64,000 nucleotides of DNA from Methylobacterium sp. BTF04 (GTDB taxonomy: Bacteria > Pseudomonadota > Alphaproteobacteria > Rhizobiales > Beijerinckiaceae): NCBI RefSeq assembly GCF_010692745.1, contig NZ_JAAHTB010000016.1, positions 39,304 to 103,303 on the forward strand, written 5' to 3'. Made by a program: the position numbers and the translations under genes. Positions 17,500 to 26,084 of the stretch are shown here, one piece after another (the first letter of the stretch is position 1; each line of letters opens with the position of its first letter). Under the pieces are notes generated by a model that was given only the letters and a program-made list of their open reading frames with translations, had not been told where the DNA came from and made no database searches.

Positions 17500-17532
17500 A
17501 AGGCCGGCGCCCATCAGGGCGCCGGCCTTTTT
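17500..17532. terminator. Strong intrinsic terminator between convergent genes
   Basis: A perfect 12-bp stem, AAGGCCGGCGCC (17500-17511) with GGCGCCGGCCTT (17518-17529), has a 6-base loop and runs into TTTTT (17528-17532). On the other strand a T-run (TTTTCC) also follows. It can end both the small exported gene and the opposite-strand rut operon. Confidence 0.92.
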
Positions 17533-17557
17533 CGTGCCCAATGCTCAGACTCCGCGA

Positions 17558-18088
17558 TCAGGCGGCAGCCTCGCGCGGGACCGCCGCCGCGAGCGGCAGC
17601 GTGTGGTAGCGCCGATCGGCATAGAGCAGCCCATCGCCGTCGCCGGCCTCGGCCAGCGCGACCACCTCGCAGAACAGCACGTCGTGGGTGGCCACCGCAT
17701 GCCGCCCGACGATGCGGCAATCGAAGGCGATGAGCGCCCCATCGAGAACCGGAGCCCCGGTGACCAGGCGATGCCAGGCGGCGGTGGCGAAGCGCTCGTC
17801 CATCGGGATCCGTCCGCCGAAGGCACTGGCGACGTCGGTCTGATGCGCGCCCAGCGTGTTGATGCACAGGGTGTCGTTGGCGCTCACCGCGGCATAGGCC
17901 GACGAGCTGCGGTTGATGCAGACGAGGAGGGTCGGCGGTCCGTCGCTGACGCTGCACACCGCCGATGCCGTGAAGCCAGAGCGCCCCCCCGGCCCGTCCG
18001 TGGTCACGAGATGCACGGCGCTGGCGATCTGCGCCATGGCGGCGCGGTAGGCACCGGCTTCGACCGGCATCATCTCAGGTTCGGTCAT
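17558..18088 (-). CDS. rutF: RutF-like flavin reductase
   Basis: This 176-residue flavin reductase of the FMN-binding split-barrel family contains [28 protein letters not shown] and [16 protein letters not shown], typical of NADH:FMN oxidoreductases. It supplies reduced flavin to RutA. It is the last gene of rutA-B-C-D-F, 22 bases after rutD, and its transcript should stop at the hairpin at 17500-17532. A generic flavin reductase would be the alternative name without the operon context. Confidence 0.88.
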   Translation of the reverse strand: MTEPEMMPVEAGAYRAAMAQIASAVHLVTTDGPGGRSGFTASAVCSVSDGPPTLLVCINRSSSAYAAVSANDTLCINTLGAHQTDVASAFGGRIPMDERFATAAWHRLVTGAPVLDGALIAFDCRIVGRHAVATHDVLFCEVVALAEAGDGDGLLYADRRYHTLPLAAAVPREAAA

Positions 18089-18110
18089 GCCGGGCCTTTG
18101 TCTCTCAGCT

Positions 18111-18887
18111 CTATCGATCGAGGAACGCGAGCAGCGTCCGGTTGAAGGCGTCCGCCTGTGTCACGCTGTGCGCGTGGCCCCCGCTCGGCATGCGGTCGAG
18201 CGTTGCGTTCGGCAAACCCGCCGCGAGGCGTTCCGAACACAGATAGGGCACCAGGACGTCGTCGTCCGCCGCCATCACCAGGGTTTCGGTGGCGATGCTC
18301 CTGAGATGGGGTGTGAGGTCGAACCCTTCCAGCGCCGCGATCCGCGCCAGCACGTTGGACGACCCCGGAAAATGCGCCAGCGCATGGGCCTCGTCGGCGG
18401 CCACCCGCTCCGCGTTCTCCGACAGCCAGGGCGCCGGATACAGGAAGATCGCCTGCGCCTTGACGTAGGCTTCCGCACCGACCTGCGTAAGCAGAGCCTT
18501 GCGGGCGGAAAAGCAACGCCGCGTCGCCGAATCCGCACGGGCCCATCCGTTGACCACCACGAGGCGTTCGACACGCTCGGGATCGGTGCGGGCGAGTTCG
18601 AGGCTGATCAGGCCGCCGAGCGCGTGGCCGACGATGGCGCAGGTGCCGGTGTCGCTCGCATTCATCACGGCGAGCAGGTCGCGCGCCATCGCGGTGATGT
18701 CGTGCCCCGGCTCCAGCGTGTCCGGCGAGCGCCCGGTGCCGCGATGATCGTAGGTGACGACGCGGAAGCGCTCGCCCAGGGCGTCCATCTGCGGTGCGAA
18801 ATAGCTGCTCGACCCGCCGAGTCCCGGCGACAGCAGGACTGTCCGGGTGCCCGCGCCCCGGACCGCGTGGTGGATCGGCGCGGCCAT
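18111..18887 (-). CDS. rutD: RutD, alpha/beta-hydrolase-fold protein of the pyrimidine pathway
   Basis: This 258-residue alpha/beta-hydrolase-fold protein starts at ATG 18887, right after rutC (2-base gap). The nucleophile-elbow position reads GHALGG, so the usual Ser is replaced by Ala. As I recall, the same GHALG is found in E. coli RutD, which supports the assignment. [16 protein letters not shown] and [26 protein letters not shown] also match RutD. It is thought to speed aminoacrylate/carbamate breakdown in the cytosol. The frame extends upstream to 19034, but only across rutC. Confidence 0.92.
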   Translation of the reverse strand: MAAPIHHAVRGAGTRTVLLSPGLGGSSSYFAPQMDALGERFRVVTYDHRGTGRSPDTLEPGHDITAMARDLLAVMNASDTGTCAIVGHALGGLISLELARTDPERVERLVVVNGWARADSATRRCFSARKALLTQVGAEAYVKAQAIFLYPAPWLSENAERVAADEAHALAHFPGSSNVLARIAALEGFDLTPHLRSIATETLVMAADDDVLVPYLCSERLAAGLPNATLDRMPSGGHAHSVTQADAFNRTLLAFLDR

Positions 18888-18889
18888 GC

Positions 18890-19279
18890 TCAGACCTTGT
18901 CCAGATGGGCGATGGTGGCGATCTCCACCAGGGCGTCGGGCTTCACCAGGCCACACTGGATACAGTAGCGCGCCGGCTTCTCGCCGGGGAAGTATTCGGC
19001 ATAGACCGCGTTGATCGCGGCGTAGTCGGCCCAATCCTTGAGGAAGACGTGGTTGAAGGTCACGTCGTCCATGGTGCCGCCCGCGGCGGTGACGACGCCC
19101 TTGATCGTCTCTAGAACGTGCCGGGTCTGCGCGGTGGCGTCGCCGATATGGACGACGTTGGCCTCCGCATCGAGCGGCAGCGTGCCCGAGACGTAGAGCA
19201 CGCCGTCGGCCAGCGTACCGGGAACGTAGGGCGCCAGCGGCTTGCCGGTGCCGGGCGGGATCACGACGGTTTTGGGCAT
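18890..19279 (-). CDS. rutC: RutC, 3-aminoacrylate deaminase (RidA/YjgF family)
   Basis: The 129-residue RidA-fold trimer subunit reads [36 protein letters not shown] and the C-terminal [20 protein letters not shown] stretch, whose Arg and Cys line the active site. It removes ammonia from 3-aminoacrylate, giving malonic semialdehyde. ATG 19279 is preceded by GAGAGGAAA. A longer frame to 19408 is not supported. It lies about 100 bases after rutB and 2 bases before rutD. Confidence 0.93.
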   Translation of the reverse strand: MPKTVVIPPGTGKPLAPYVPGTLADGVLYVSGTLPLDAEANVVHIGDATAQTRHVLETIKGVVTAAGGTMDDVTFNHVFLKDWADYAAINAVYAEYFPGEKPARYCIQCGLVKPDALVEIATIAHLDKV

Positions 19280-19379
19280 GCTGTACGTTTCCTCTCGGTC
19301 TGTGCGAACTGCGAACGGGAAACTGCCGGCCTCAGTCCGGCGCTCCGGGACGACCGAAGCGTGATGCTCCGCCAGAGCG

Positions 19380-20117
19380 TCATTCCGCCGCCATGGCGTC
19401 TCGTCCATTCAAAGCCGCTTCGAACGCGGCCACGTCCGAGACCCAGCCGAAGAAGGTCTCGATGTTGGCGAGCGCCCCGGCCTGCAGGGCGGGCGGGCCG
19501 GCCTGATGGGTCGCGTCGGCGAGGACGATGCCGAAATATTCGAGGAAGAAGCCGTCGCGCAGGGTCGATTCCACGCAGACGTTGGTGGCGATGCCGGTGA
19601 AGACCAGCGTGCGGATGCCACGGGCCCGCAACGTGCTGTCGAGGGCGGTGTTATAGAAGCCGCTGTAGCGGGGTTTCGGCATGACGATGTCGCCGGGTTC
19701 CGGCGTCAGCGCGTCGACGAGGGCGTAGTCCCAGGTCCCCTTGGCGAGCAGGGTGCCGGTGAGGGCGGGCCGCTTGCGCATGGTCTTGAGGGCGTTCGAC
19801 TTGTGCCAGTTCGGCGAGCCGGGGCCGCCGGCCTCGACATAGTCGGAATCCCAGCCGTTCTGGAGCCAGATGATGGTGAGGCCAGCCGTACGCGCAGCCG
19901 TCACTGCGCGGGCGATCCGCTCGACCACCGGCCCGGTGGCCGAGACGTCGAAGCCAGCGAGATCGAGATAGCCGCCCTTGGTGGTGTAGGCGTTCTGCAT
20001 GTCGACGACGATGAGCGCGGTGGCGCCGGCATCGAAGGCGATGGGCTCCGGCGCGGCCGGCAGGGTGATGGCGCCGTGGCGGCCTTGCGGATCGTGATAG
20101 CCTGCGGGCGTGTCCAT
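19380..20117 (-). CDS. rutB: RutB, ureidoacrylate/peroxyureidoacrylate amidohydrolase
   Basis: The 245-residue cysteine hydrolase of the isochorismatase fold has Asp in [11 protein letters not shown], Lys in [12 protein letters not shown] and Cys in [18 protein letters not shown]. It hydrolyses ureidoacrylate to aminoacrylate, CO2 and ammonia. The [27 protein letters not shown] region and the [12 protein letters not shown] end are typical of RutB rather than other family members. Its ATG overlaps the rutA stop as ATGA (20116-20119 region), so the two are translationally coupled. Confidence 0.95.
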   Translation of the reverse strand: MDTPAGYHDPQGRHGAITLPAAPEPIAFDAGATALIVVDMQNAYTTKGGYLDLAGFDVSATGPVVERIARAVTAARTAGLTIIWLQNGWDSDYVEAGGPGSPNWHKSNALKTMRKRPALTGTLLAKGTWDYALVDALTPEPGDIVMPKPRYSGFYNTALDSTLRARGIRTLVFTGIATNVCVESTLRDGFFLEYFGIVLADATHQAGPPALQAGALANIETFFGWVSDVAAFEAALNGRDAMAAE

Positions 20118-21211
20118 CACGCCACCTCTGCCAGCGGTTCGGCGACGATATGGGCCCGGCTCTTCATCAGCGGCTGGATGCGGGTGCCATAATCGTCGAG
20201 ACCTTTCAGGAAGTCGTCGAACACCAGCAGCACGCCTTCCGTGCCCGGCACGGTGGCGACCTCGTCGAGCATCTGCGCCACCTCGGCGAAGGAGCCGACG
20301 AGGGTACCCATGTTGATGTTCACCGCCGAGGTCGGGTCCACCATCTGGCGGACATTGGTGTCGGCGCCCGATTTGGTATCGGCTGCGCCCTGTAGCCCGA
20401 GCCACGCGATCGCCTCAGCATCGGCGCCGGCCTTGTAATGTTCCCACTTGGCGCGGGCGGCCTCACCGGTCTCGTCGGCGATCAGCATGAACAGCACGTA
20501 GGAGGACACGGCGCGGCCGGTCGCGGCCTTGGCGGCCTCGAGGCGCTCCACCGTAGGGGCGAAGGCGGTCGGCGTGTTGACGCCCTTGCCGAAGCAGAAA
20601 TTGTAGTCGGCATACTTGGCGGTGAATTCCATGCCGGCGGCGGACTGGCCGGCGCAGATGATCTTCATGTCCGCCTGCGGCCGGGGCGAAAGGCGGCAAT
20701 CGTCCATCTGGAAGAACTCACCCTTCCTGTCGCAGATTCCGGTCTCCCACAGATCGCGCAGCACCTGGGCGTATTCGGACAGGTACTCGTAGCGCCGGCC
20801 GAAATACGCGTCGCCGGGCCACAGGCCCATCTGCGAATATTCCGGCTTCTGCCAGCCGGTGACGAGGTTGAGGCCGAAGCGCCCGTTCGAGATCGAGTCG
20901 ATGGTGGAGGCCATGCGGGCGGTGATCGCCGGGGGCATGCACAGGGTCGCGGCGGTGGCGAACAGCTTGATCTTGCTGGTGACCGCGGCGAGCCCCGCCA
21001 TCAGCGTGAAGGATTCGAGGTTGTGGTCCCAGAACTCGGTCTTGCCGCCAAAGCCCCGTAGCTTGATCATCGACAGGGCGAAGTCGAGGCCATAGCCCTC
21101 GGCTTTCAGGACCACCTGCTTGTTCAGTTCGAAGCTCGGTTTGTATTGCGGCGCATTCTCCGAGAGGAGCCAGCCGTTGTTTCCGATCGGGATAAAGACG
21201 CCGACATTCAT
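20117..21211 (-). CDS. rutA: RutA, flavin-dependent pyrimidine monooxygenase
   Basis: This 364-residue luciferase-like monooxygenase opens the uracil/thymine ring between N3 and C4 using O2 and reduced FMN from Rut[22 protein letters not shown] at the N-terminus, [37 protein letters not shown] and [10 protein letters not shown] are diagnostic. GAGG lies 6 bases before ATG 21211. It is the first gene of the operon and its upstream region holds the RutR operator at 21318-21333. Confidence 0.96.
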   Translation of the reverse strand: MNVGVFIPIGNNGWLLSENAPQYKPSFELNKQVVLKAEGYGLDFALSMIKLRGFGGKTEFWDHNLESFTLMAGLAAVTSKIKLFATAATLCMPPAITARMASTIDSISNGRFGLNLVTGWQKPEYSQMGLWPGDAYFGRRYEYLSEYAQVLRDLWETGICDRKGEFFQMDDCRLSPRPQADMKIICAGQSAAGMEFTAKYADYNFCFGKGVNTPTAFAPTVERLEAAKAATGRAVSSYVLFMLIADETGEAARAKWEHYKAGADAEAIAWLGLQGAADTKSGADTNVRQMVDPTSAVNINMGTLVGSFAEVAQMLDEVATVPGTEGVLLVFDDFLKGLDDYGTRIQPLMKSRAHIVAEPLAEVA

Positions 21212-21317
21212 GGCAACCTCGCATGTGGGGCGAGACCTTCGCGGGGAAGGGCTCGGGTCCTGACGGGATCGGAGCGGAGACTGTCTTGGCCTCCTGTATC
21301 ATCGGACGATATCCAGT

Positions 21318-21333
21318 CAGACCAAATGGTCAA
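21318..21333 (-). promoter_or_regulatory. RutR operator
   Basis: On the minus strand the site reads TTGACCATTTGGTCTG, a near-perfect match to the known RutR box TTGACCA-nn-TGGTCAA (one half exact, the other differing at the last two bases). It lies about 107 bases before the rutA start, between rutA and the 3' end of rutR. RutR releases it when bound to uracil. A second half site, TTGACC, starts at 21351. Confidence 0.9.
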
Positions 21334-21479
21334 ACTATCGATCGCCAATTTTGACCGATTGCACAAAGTCTCTTCGGTTTGCCCAACGGTCGGGCTGCGT
21401 TTGCTCATCCGGAGAGCGAAAAATCGCCGAGTCGCAGGGCGTCGGCGGGTAGTGGACCGAGGGGATGCCCTGGCGCGAC

Positions 21480-22121
21480 TCACCGCAAGCCCAAACCCGC
21501 CAGAATCATCGCTTGGGTGTTCGCCACGGTGCTTTCGAAGAAATCCGGATCGTGCAGGCTCCTACCGGTCACGGCATCCACCTGCACGGCGAAGTCGGCA
21601 TAGTGCTGGGTGATCGCCCAGATCGAGAAGATGAGATGGTGAGGGTCGTGCGCGCCGATGCGCCCATCGGCGATCCAGCCGCGGATGATCGCCGCCTTGG
21701 TCTCGACGAGGTCGCGCAAGGGGCCTTCCAGTTCAGGCCGTAGCAGCGGCGCGCCCTGGACGATTTCGAGGCAGAACAGCCGCGAGGCCTGGGGCGCATC
21801 GCGCGACAGGGTGAGCTTGGCGCGGATGTAGGCCTTGAACGCCTCGGCCGGCTCGCTGTCGGCGTCGAGGGATTGCAGCGGGTCGAGCCAGATTGCGAGC
21901 ACCCGCCGCAGCACCGCGACGTAGAGCTCCTCTTTCGAGGGGAAGTAGTAGAGCAGATTGGTCTTCGACAGACCGGCCCGCTCGGCGAGGCGGTCGACGC
22001 TCGCCCCATGCAGGCCGAATGCCGCGAAGATCTCCAGCCCTGCATCGAGGATCGCCGCGCGCCGGGCTTCGCCGTCCTTGCGGCGGCGGCGCTCGGGCGG
22101 TTTGGGTGCGGTCAGGGCCAC
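21480..22121 (-). CDS. rutR: RutR, TetR-family uracil-responsive regulator
   Basis: This 213-residue TetR-type dimer has a helix-turn-helix at about residues 35-65 (GASVDRLAERAGLSKTNLLYYF) and a C-terminal ligand domain with LEIVQGAPLL and IWAITQHYADFAVQV, the latter near the uracil pocket in RutR. It starts at GTG 22121, with GGGAGGA about 10 bases upstream. It lies immediately upstream of rutA in the same direction, with the operator between them, and should repress rutABCDF until uracil or thymine is present. Confidence 0.93.
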   Translation of the reverse strand: MALTAPKPPERRRRKDGEARRAAILDAGLEIFAAFGLHGASVDRLAERAGLSKTNLLYYFPSKEELYVAVLRRVLAIWLDPLQSLDADSEPAEAFKAYIRAKLTLSRDAPQASRLFCLEIVQGAPLLRPELEGPLRDLVETKAAIIRGWIADGRIGAHDPHHLIFSIWAITQHYADFAVQVDAVTGRSLHDPDFFESTVANTQAMILAGLGLR

Positions 22122-22388
22122 GAGATGCAGATCCTCCCGTCGCGCCGCTTGGACGGACGCTGATCCGGTGCCTGATTCATCGTGTGGGCGAAGGGGCGGG
22201 TCAATCGGTGGCGGGATACGGCGATGCGCGCAGATCGGGAATCAGCGCCATTGCGTCATCCCAGGGCGCCGGAGACGCGCCAGGGATACGGACGCACAGG
22301 GAGCCGGATCCATCCGTGCCATCGGGTGGGGTGAGGGAGAGGCAGACTCTCTTGGCCGGGGGAACGACCGTGTTCGTCGGGAAAGCAA

Positions 22389-24023
22389 CTATTCCAACGC
22401 GCCGACGGCCGCCTCGACGGCCGCGATGATGGCGCCCGAGCGCAGCAGCGCTAGCGCGTCCACCATCTCGGTTTGGTACCAGCGGTCGCCGTCGAGTGCC
22501 GGCGGGATCACGGCGCGGATCGCGTCGAGAGCCGCCTGCGTGCCCTTGCCGATCGGATGGTCCCTGGCGACGTCCGCCACCAGGGTCAGGGCTTGCGCGG
22601 CCATCAGGAATTCGCCGGCGACGATCTGCTCGGCATTCTCCACGATGGTGCGGGCCTTGCGGCCACACCAGGTCGAGTTCGAGACGTGGTCTTCGGCGTT
22701 GGACTTGCCCGGAATCGAATCCACCGAGCCGGGGCTCGACAGGGTCCGGTTCTCCATCACCAGGGCCGAGAGCGTGCATTGCACGGTGGCGAACCCGGTG
22801 TTGAGGCCCTTCTTGCCGGCCAGAAGATTGCGCGGCAGGCCATAGCTCAGCGTCGGGTCGATGAGGCGGAACAGGCGCCGCTCCGAGATCGAGCCCAGAT
22901 CGGTGACGACGATGGAGAGCAGGTCCATGGCCTGGGCCACGTATTGCCCGTGGAAATGGCCGCCCGAGATGCAGGCATAGCCGCCCTCGCCGTCGTCGAA
23001 GATCAGCGGGTTGTCGGTGGCCGAGTTGATCTCGGTGCCGATGATGCCGCCGATATAGTCCAGGGCCTCGCGCACCGGCCCGTGGACCTGGGGCGCGCAG
23101 CGCAGGGAATAGACGTCCTGCACCCGGGGCGCGGGGGCGGTGCCGGGCGCGCGCGCCTCGTCCGGGAACACGGTGTGGCGGGCGGCCTCGGTGCAGCGGA
23201 GCGAGCCGTCGAGCAGCCGCAGAACGTTGCGGGCGGTGGCCGCCTGGCCCTTGTGGGGGCGGGCCGCATGCAGGCGCGGATCGAACGCCTTGGTCTCGCA
23301 GCGCATGCATTCGAGGCTCAGGGACAGCGCGATGTCGGCATGCTTGAGCAGCTTTTTCGCGTCCTCCAGGGCCAGCACCCCGAGCGCCAGCGAAACCGTG
23401 GAGCCGTTGATCAGCGCCGAGGCGTCCTTGGCTTCGAGGGGGAATTCGGGCTCCATCCCGGCAAGCGCGAGAGCCTCGCGCGCCGGCATGCGCCGACCTT
23501 CGTAGAACATCTCGGCCTCGGCGAACCCGCAGATCGCCCCGGCGAGATGGGCCAGCGGTGCGAGATCGCCCGATGCGCCCACCGATCCCTTCTGCGGGAT
23601 CACCGGCACGAGCCCAGCATTGAGGCAGGCGAGGAGCCGCTCGACCACGGCGACGCGTGGTCCCGAATAGTTCGACGCGAAGGCGTTGGCGCGCAGCAGC
23701 ATGGTGGCGCGCGCGACCTCGGGGTCGAACGGCTCGCCGACTCCGGTGGCATGGGCATAGACCGAGCGGCGCTGATACTCCTCCATGTCGGACATCAGCA
23801 CGCGCCGGTCCTTGAACAGGCCGACGCCGGTGTTGAACGAGTACATCAGCGGCGCGTCGTCGTTCATGAAATTGGCGTCGATATAGGCGCGGGCGGCCTC
23901 CAGGCGCGCGCGGGCGCCTGCCTCCAGGGCGACTTCGGCGCGGGCACCGGTGGCGTCGGGACGGGCGACGGCCATGACGTCCGCGGGCTGGAAGGTCCGG
24001 CCATCGATGGTGAGGGTCGTCAT
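22389..24023 (-). CDS. Histidine-ammonia-lyase-like aromatic amino acid lyase
   Basis: This 544-residue MIO-type lyase forms its prosthetic group from Ala-Ser-Gly in GSVGASGDLAPLAHLAG (about residue 146). Other active-site regions are SFNTGVGLFKD, RSVYAHATGVGEPFD, TDNPLIF and SIPGKSNAEDHVSNSTW. The fold deaminates an aromatic amino acid without external cofactor. Histidine is the usual substrate, but the protein is longer than typical HutH (about 510) and no hut genes are nearby. GGAGAG precedes ATG 24023. It lies 48 bases downstream of puuE in the same direction, so it may be co-expressed with ureide degradation. The substrate is uncertain. Confidence 0.85.
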   Translation of the reverse strand: MTTLTIDGRTFQPADVMAVARPDATGARAEVALEAGARARLEAARAYIDANFMNDDAPLMYSFNTGVGLFKDRRVLMSDMEEYQRRSVYAHATGVGEPFDPEVARATMLLRANAFASNYSGPRVAVVERLLACLNAGLVPVIPQKGSVGASGDLAPLAHLAGAICGFAEAEMFYEGRRMPAREALALAGMEPEFPLEAKDASALINGSTVSLALGVLALEDAKKLLKHADIALSLSLECMRCETKAFDPRLHAARPHKGQAATARNVLRLLDGSLRCTEAARHTVFPDEARAPGTAPAPRVQDVYSLRCAPQVHGPVREALDYIGGIIGTEINSATDNPLIFDDGEGGYACISGGHFHGQYVAQAMDLLSIVVTDLGSISERRLFRLIDPTLSYGLPRNLLAGKKGLNTGFATVQCTLSALVMENRTLSSPGSVDSIPGKSNAEDHVSNSTWCGRKARTIVENAEQIVAGEFLMAAQALTLVADVARDHPIGKGTQAALDAIRAVIPPALDGDRWYQTEMVDALALLRSGAIIAAVEAAVGALE

Positions 24024-24071
24024 GGGGGCTCTCCGGGCTGTGCGGGGCGTGGGTGAGCAGGAATCGGGCCG

Positions 24072-25001
24072 TCAGGCCGGCGGATGGTGCGCGACCCAAT
24101 GCTCGGCGATGTCGATCCGGCGCGCGATCCAGACATGCTCGTGGGCCGCCATATGGTCGAGGAAGCGGATCAGCGCTCCGATCCGCCCCGGCCGGCCGAT
24201 GAGGCGGCAATGCAGGCCCACCGACATCATCTTCGGCGCGGTCTCGCCTTCGGCGTAGAGCGCGTCGAAGGTGTCGCGCAGGTAGGTGAAGAAGTGGTCG
24301 CCGGTGTTGAACCCCTGCAGGGCGACGCAGCGCATGTCGTTGGTATCGAGGGTGTAGGGCACTACGAGGCCGCGCCCGCTCGGCTCCGCGATCCAGTACG
24401 GCAGGTCGTCGGCGTAGGAATCGGCCAGGTAGGTGAAGCCGGCCTCAACCCCGAGGTCGAGGGTGTGGGGCGAGGACCGCCCCGTGTACCAGCCCCTGGG
24501 CCGTTCGCCGGTGATCTCGGTGTGGATTCGGATCGCCTCCTCCATGTGCGCCTTCTCCTGCGCACGGGTGAAGTCGCGATAATCGATCCACTTGAGGCCG
24601 TGGCAGGCGATCTCCCAATCGGCCTCCTTCATCGCGGCGGCGACGTCCGGGTGGCGGGCGAGCGCCGTGGCGACACCGAACACCGTGACGGGAATGTTTC
24701 GCGCTTGGAACAGGCGCCAAAGCCTCCAGAACGCGGCACGCGAGCCGTATTCGAACAGCGATTCCATGCTCATGTGGCGCTGGCCCGGCCAGGGCTGGGC
24801 ACCCACGAGTTCCGACAGGAACGCCTCCGAGGCCGGATCGCCGTGCAGGATGCAGTTCTCGCCGCCCTCCTCGTAATTCAGCACGATCTGCACCGCGATC
24901 CGTGCGCCGTTCGGCCAATGCGGATGGGGCGGGTTACGGCCGTAGCCGACGAGATCGCGGGGATAGGGCACGGCACCTGCCTTGGAATTCGGATCGGGCA
25001 T
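24072..25001 (-). CDS. puuE: Allantoinase PuuE (polysaccharide-deacetylase fold)
   Basis: The 309-residue protein starts [21 protein letters not shown] and contains [47 protein letters not shown] and [11 protein letters not shown]. This is the pattern of metal-independent allantoinase PuuE in the NodB/polysaccharide-deacetylase family. It hydrolyses allantoin to allantoate in the cytosol, feeding AllC. ATG 25001 is used; the longer frame to 25148 only translates the 21-bp repeat array upstream. It is divergent from ureAB, sharing a 224-base promoter region with the repeats. Confidence 0.93.
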   Translation of the reverse strand: MPDPNSKAGAVPYPRDLVGYGRNPPHPHWPNGARIAVQIVLNYEEGGENCILHGDPASEAFLSELVGAQPWPGQRHMSMESLFEYGSRAAFWRLWRLFQARNIPVTVFGVATALARHPDVAAAMKEADWEIACHGLKWIDYRDFTRAQEKAHMEEAIRIHTEITGERPRGWYTGRSSPHTLDLGVEAGFTYLADSYADDLPYWIAEPSGRGLVVPYTLDTNDMRCVALQGFNTGDHFFTYLRDTFDALYAEGETAPKMMSVGLHCRLIGRPGRIGALIRFLDHMAAHEHVWIARRIDIAEHWVAHHPPA

Positions 25002-25050
25002 GCGTCGCTGTTCGGACGATGCGCGCCGTCCTGTCAACCGAACCCACGCG

Positions 25051-25144
25051 TCGCCGGTACTCGCGATGCCCGTGCCGGCACTTCGGATACCCGTGCCGGC
25101 ACTTGTCATGTTCGTGCCAGCACTTGCGCTGCCCGCGCCGGAAT
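25051..25144. repeat. Five phased 21-bp repeats carrying a GTGCCGGCAC palindrome
   Basis: GTGCCGGCAC occurs exactly at 25072 and 25093, as GTGCCAGCAC at 25114, and in decayed form at 25051 and 25135. The spacing is always 21 bp. The core is a perfect palindrome and 21 bp is two helical turns, so the copies face the same side of DNA. The array fills the promoter region shared by puuE (minus) and ureAB (plus), suggesting co-operative binding of a dimeric regulator. A chance tandem duplication is the alternative. Confidence 0.7.
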
Positions 25145-25225
25145 GCATCGATGCCGGCCGCGCCGTTCGCGCACGGTCCTTGCCTTTCGCTCCGGCTGCC
25201 CGCGCCCAACCCCGAGGTCTTCCCC

Positions 25226-25846
25226 GTGCTCCTGACCCCTCGCGAAAAGGACAAGCTCCTCCTCGCCATGGCCGCCCAGGTCGCCCGCAACCGGCTGAGC
25301 CGGGGCGTGAAGCTGAACTATCCCGAGGCCGTGGCGCTGATCAGCGATTACGTGGTCGAGGGGGCCCGCGACGGCCGTTCGGTCTCGGAGCTGATGCAGG
25401 CCGGCGGCCACGTGTTGACCGCCGACCAGTGCATGGACGGCATTCCCGAGATGATCCACGACATCCAGGTCGAGGCGACGTTTCCGGACGGCACCAAGCT
25501 CGTCACGGTGCATCATCCGATCCGCGGCGCGGCATCGGTGGAGGTGCCGGGTACGGTGACGACGCTTCCGGGCGACATCGTCTTCAACGACGGCGCCCCG
25601 CGCACCGTCCTGGCGGTGGCCAATGTCGGCGATCGGCCGATCCAGGTCGGCTCGCACTACCATTTCTACGAGGTGAACCCCGGCCTGACCTTCGATCGCG
25701 AAAAGGCACGGGGCCAGCGCCTCGACATCGCGCCGGGCACGGCGGTGCGGTTCGAGCCCGGAGCCACGCGCGAGGTCGCACTGGTGCCGCTCCTCGGCGC
25801 GCGGACGGTCTATGGGTTCCGCGGCGAAGTGATGGGCGCGCTCTGA
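25226..25846 (+). CDS. ureAB: Fused urease gamma/beta subunit
   Basis: The 206-residue product joins a gamma domain (about 1-100; [42 protein letters not shown]) to a beta domain (about 105-206; [36 protein letters not shown]). The start is GTG 25226 with GAGG 8 bases upstream. As part of the nickel urease it helps build the trimeric shell around UreC, which splits urea into ammonia and CO2. Fusion of these subunits is known in Helicobacter and several Alphaproteobacteria. The gap to ureC (238 bases) is unusually long and holds a decayed gene. Confidence 0.95.
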   Translation: MLLTPREKDKLLLAMAAQVARNRLSRGVKLNYPEAVALISDYVVEGARDGRSVSELMQAGGHVLTADQCMDGIPEMIHDIQVEATFPDGTKLVTVHHPIRGAASVEVPGTVTTLPGDIVFNDGAPRTVLAVANVGDRPIQVGSHYHFYEVNPGLTFDREKARGQRLDIAPGTAVRFEPGATREVALVPLLGARTVYGFRGEVMGAL

Positions 25847-25900
25847 TGCCTTACGCGATGCTATGACGTTAGGTGATCTCAAGGCAGTCAGGAGCGCGGG

Positions 25901-26065
25901 ATGCAGCGGTTTGCCATGACCGTGACCTCCAAGGGCCAAGGGACGCTGCCGGCCGAAGACAGGCGGGTGATCGGACATCTCGACCGACAGGCAGGTGCGG
26001 CCACGACCCTGACCTTCGATCGGCGGGCGGCGTCCGCGCCGTGCTTCTCGCCTATGACAGCCTGA
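25901..26065 (+). pseudogene. Remnant of an AbrB-type antitoxin fused to a PIN-toxin-like tail
   Basis: The 54-codon frame reads MQRFAMTVTSKGQGTLPAED, close to the AbrB/VapB swapped-hairpin start (MTVTSKGQVTLPAEVR). It then jumps to LTFDRRAAS, which resembles the C-terminal segment of VapC PIN-domain toxins. The middle of both proteins is absent. This looks like a toxin-antitoxin pair collapsed by deletion between ureAB and ureC. A short live protein cannot be excluded. Confidence 0.45.
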
Positions 26066-26084
26066 CGGGAGGCGAGCCACGCCC

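Noticed and set aside
25051..25144. 21-bp repeats as a CRISPR array or as a coding repeat (PVPALxx heptads)
   Set aside because: There are no unique spacers, the units are too short, and the translated heptads lie upstream of the real starts of both neighbouring genes.
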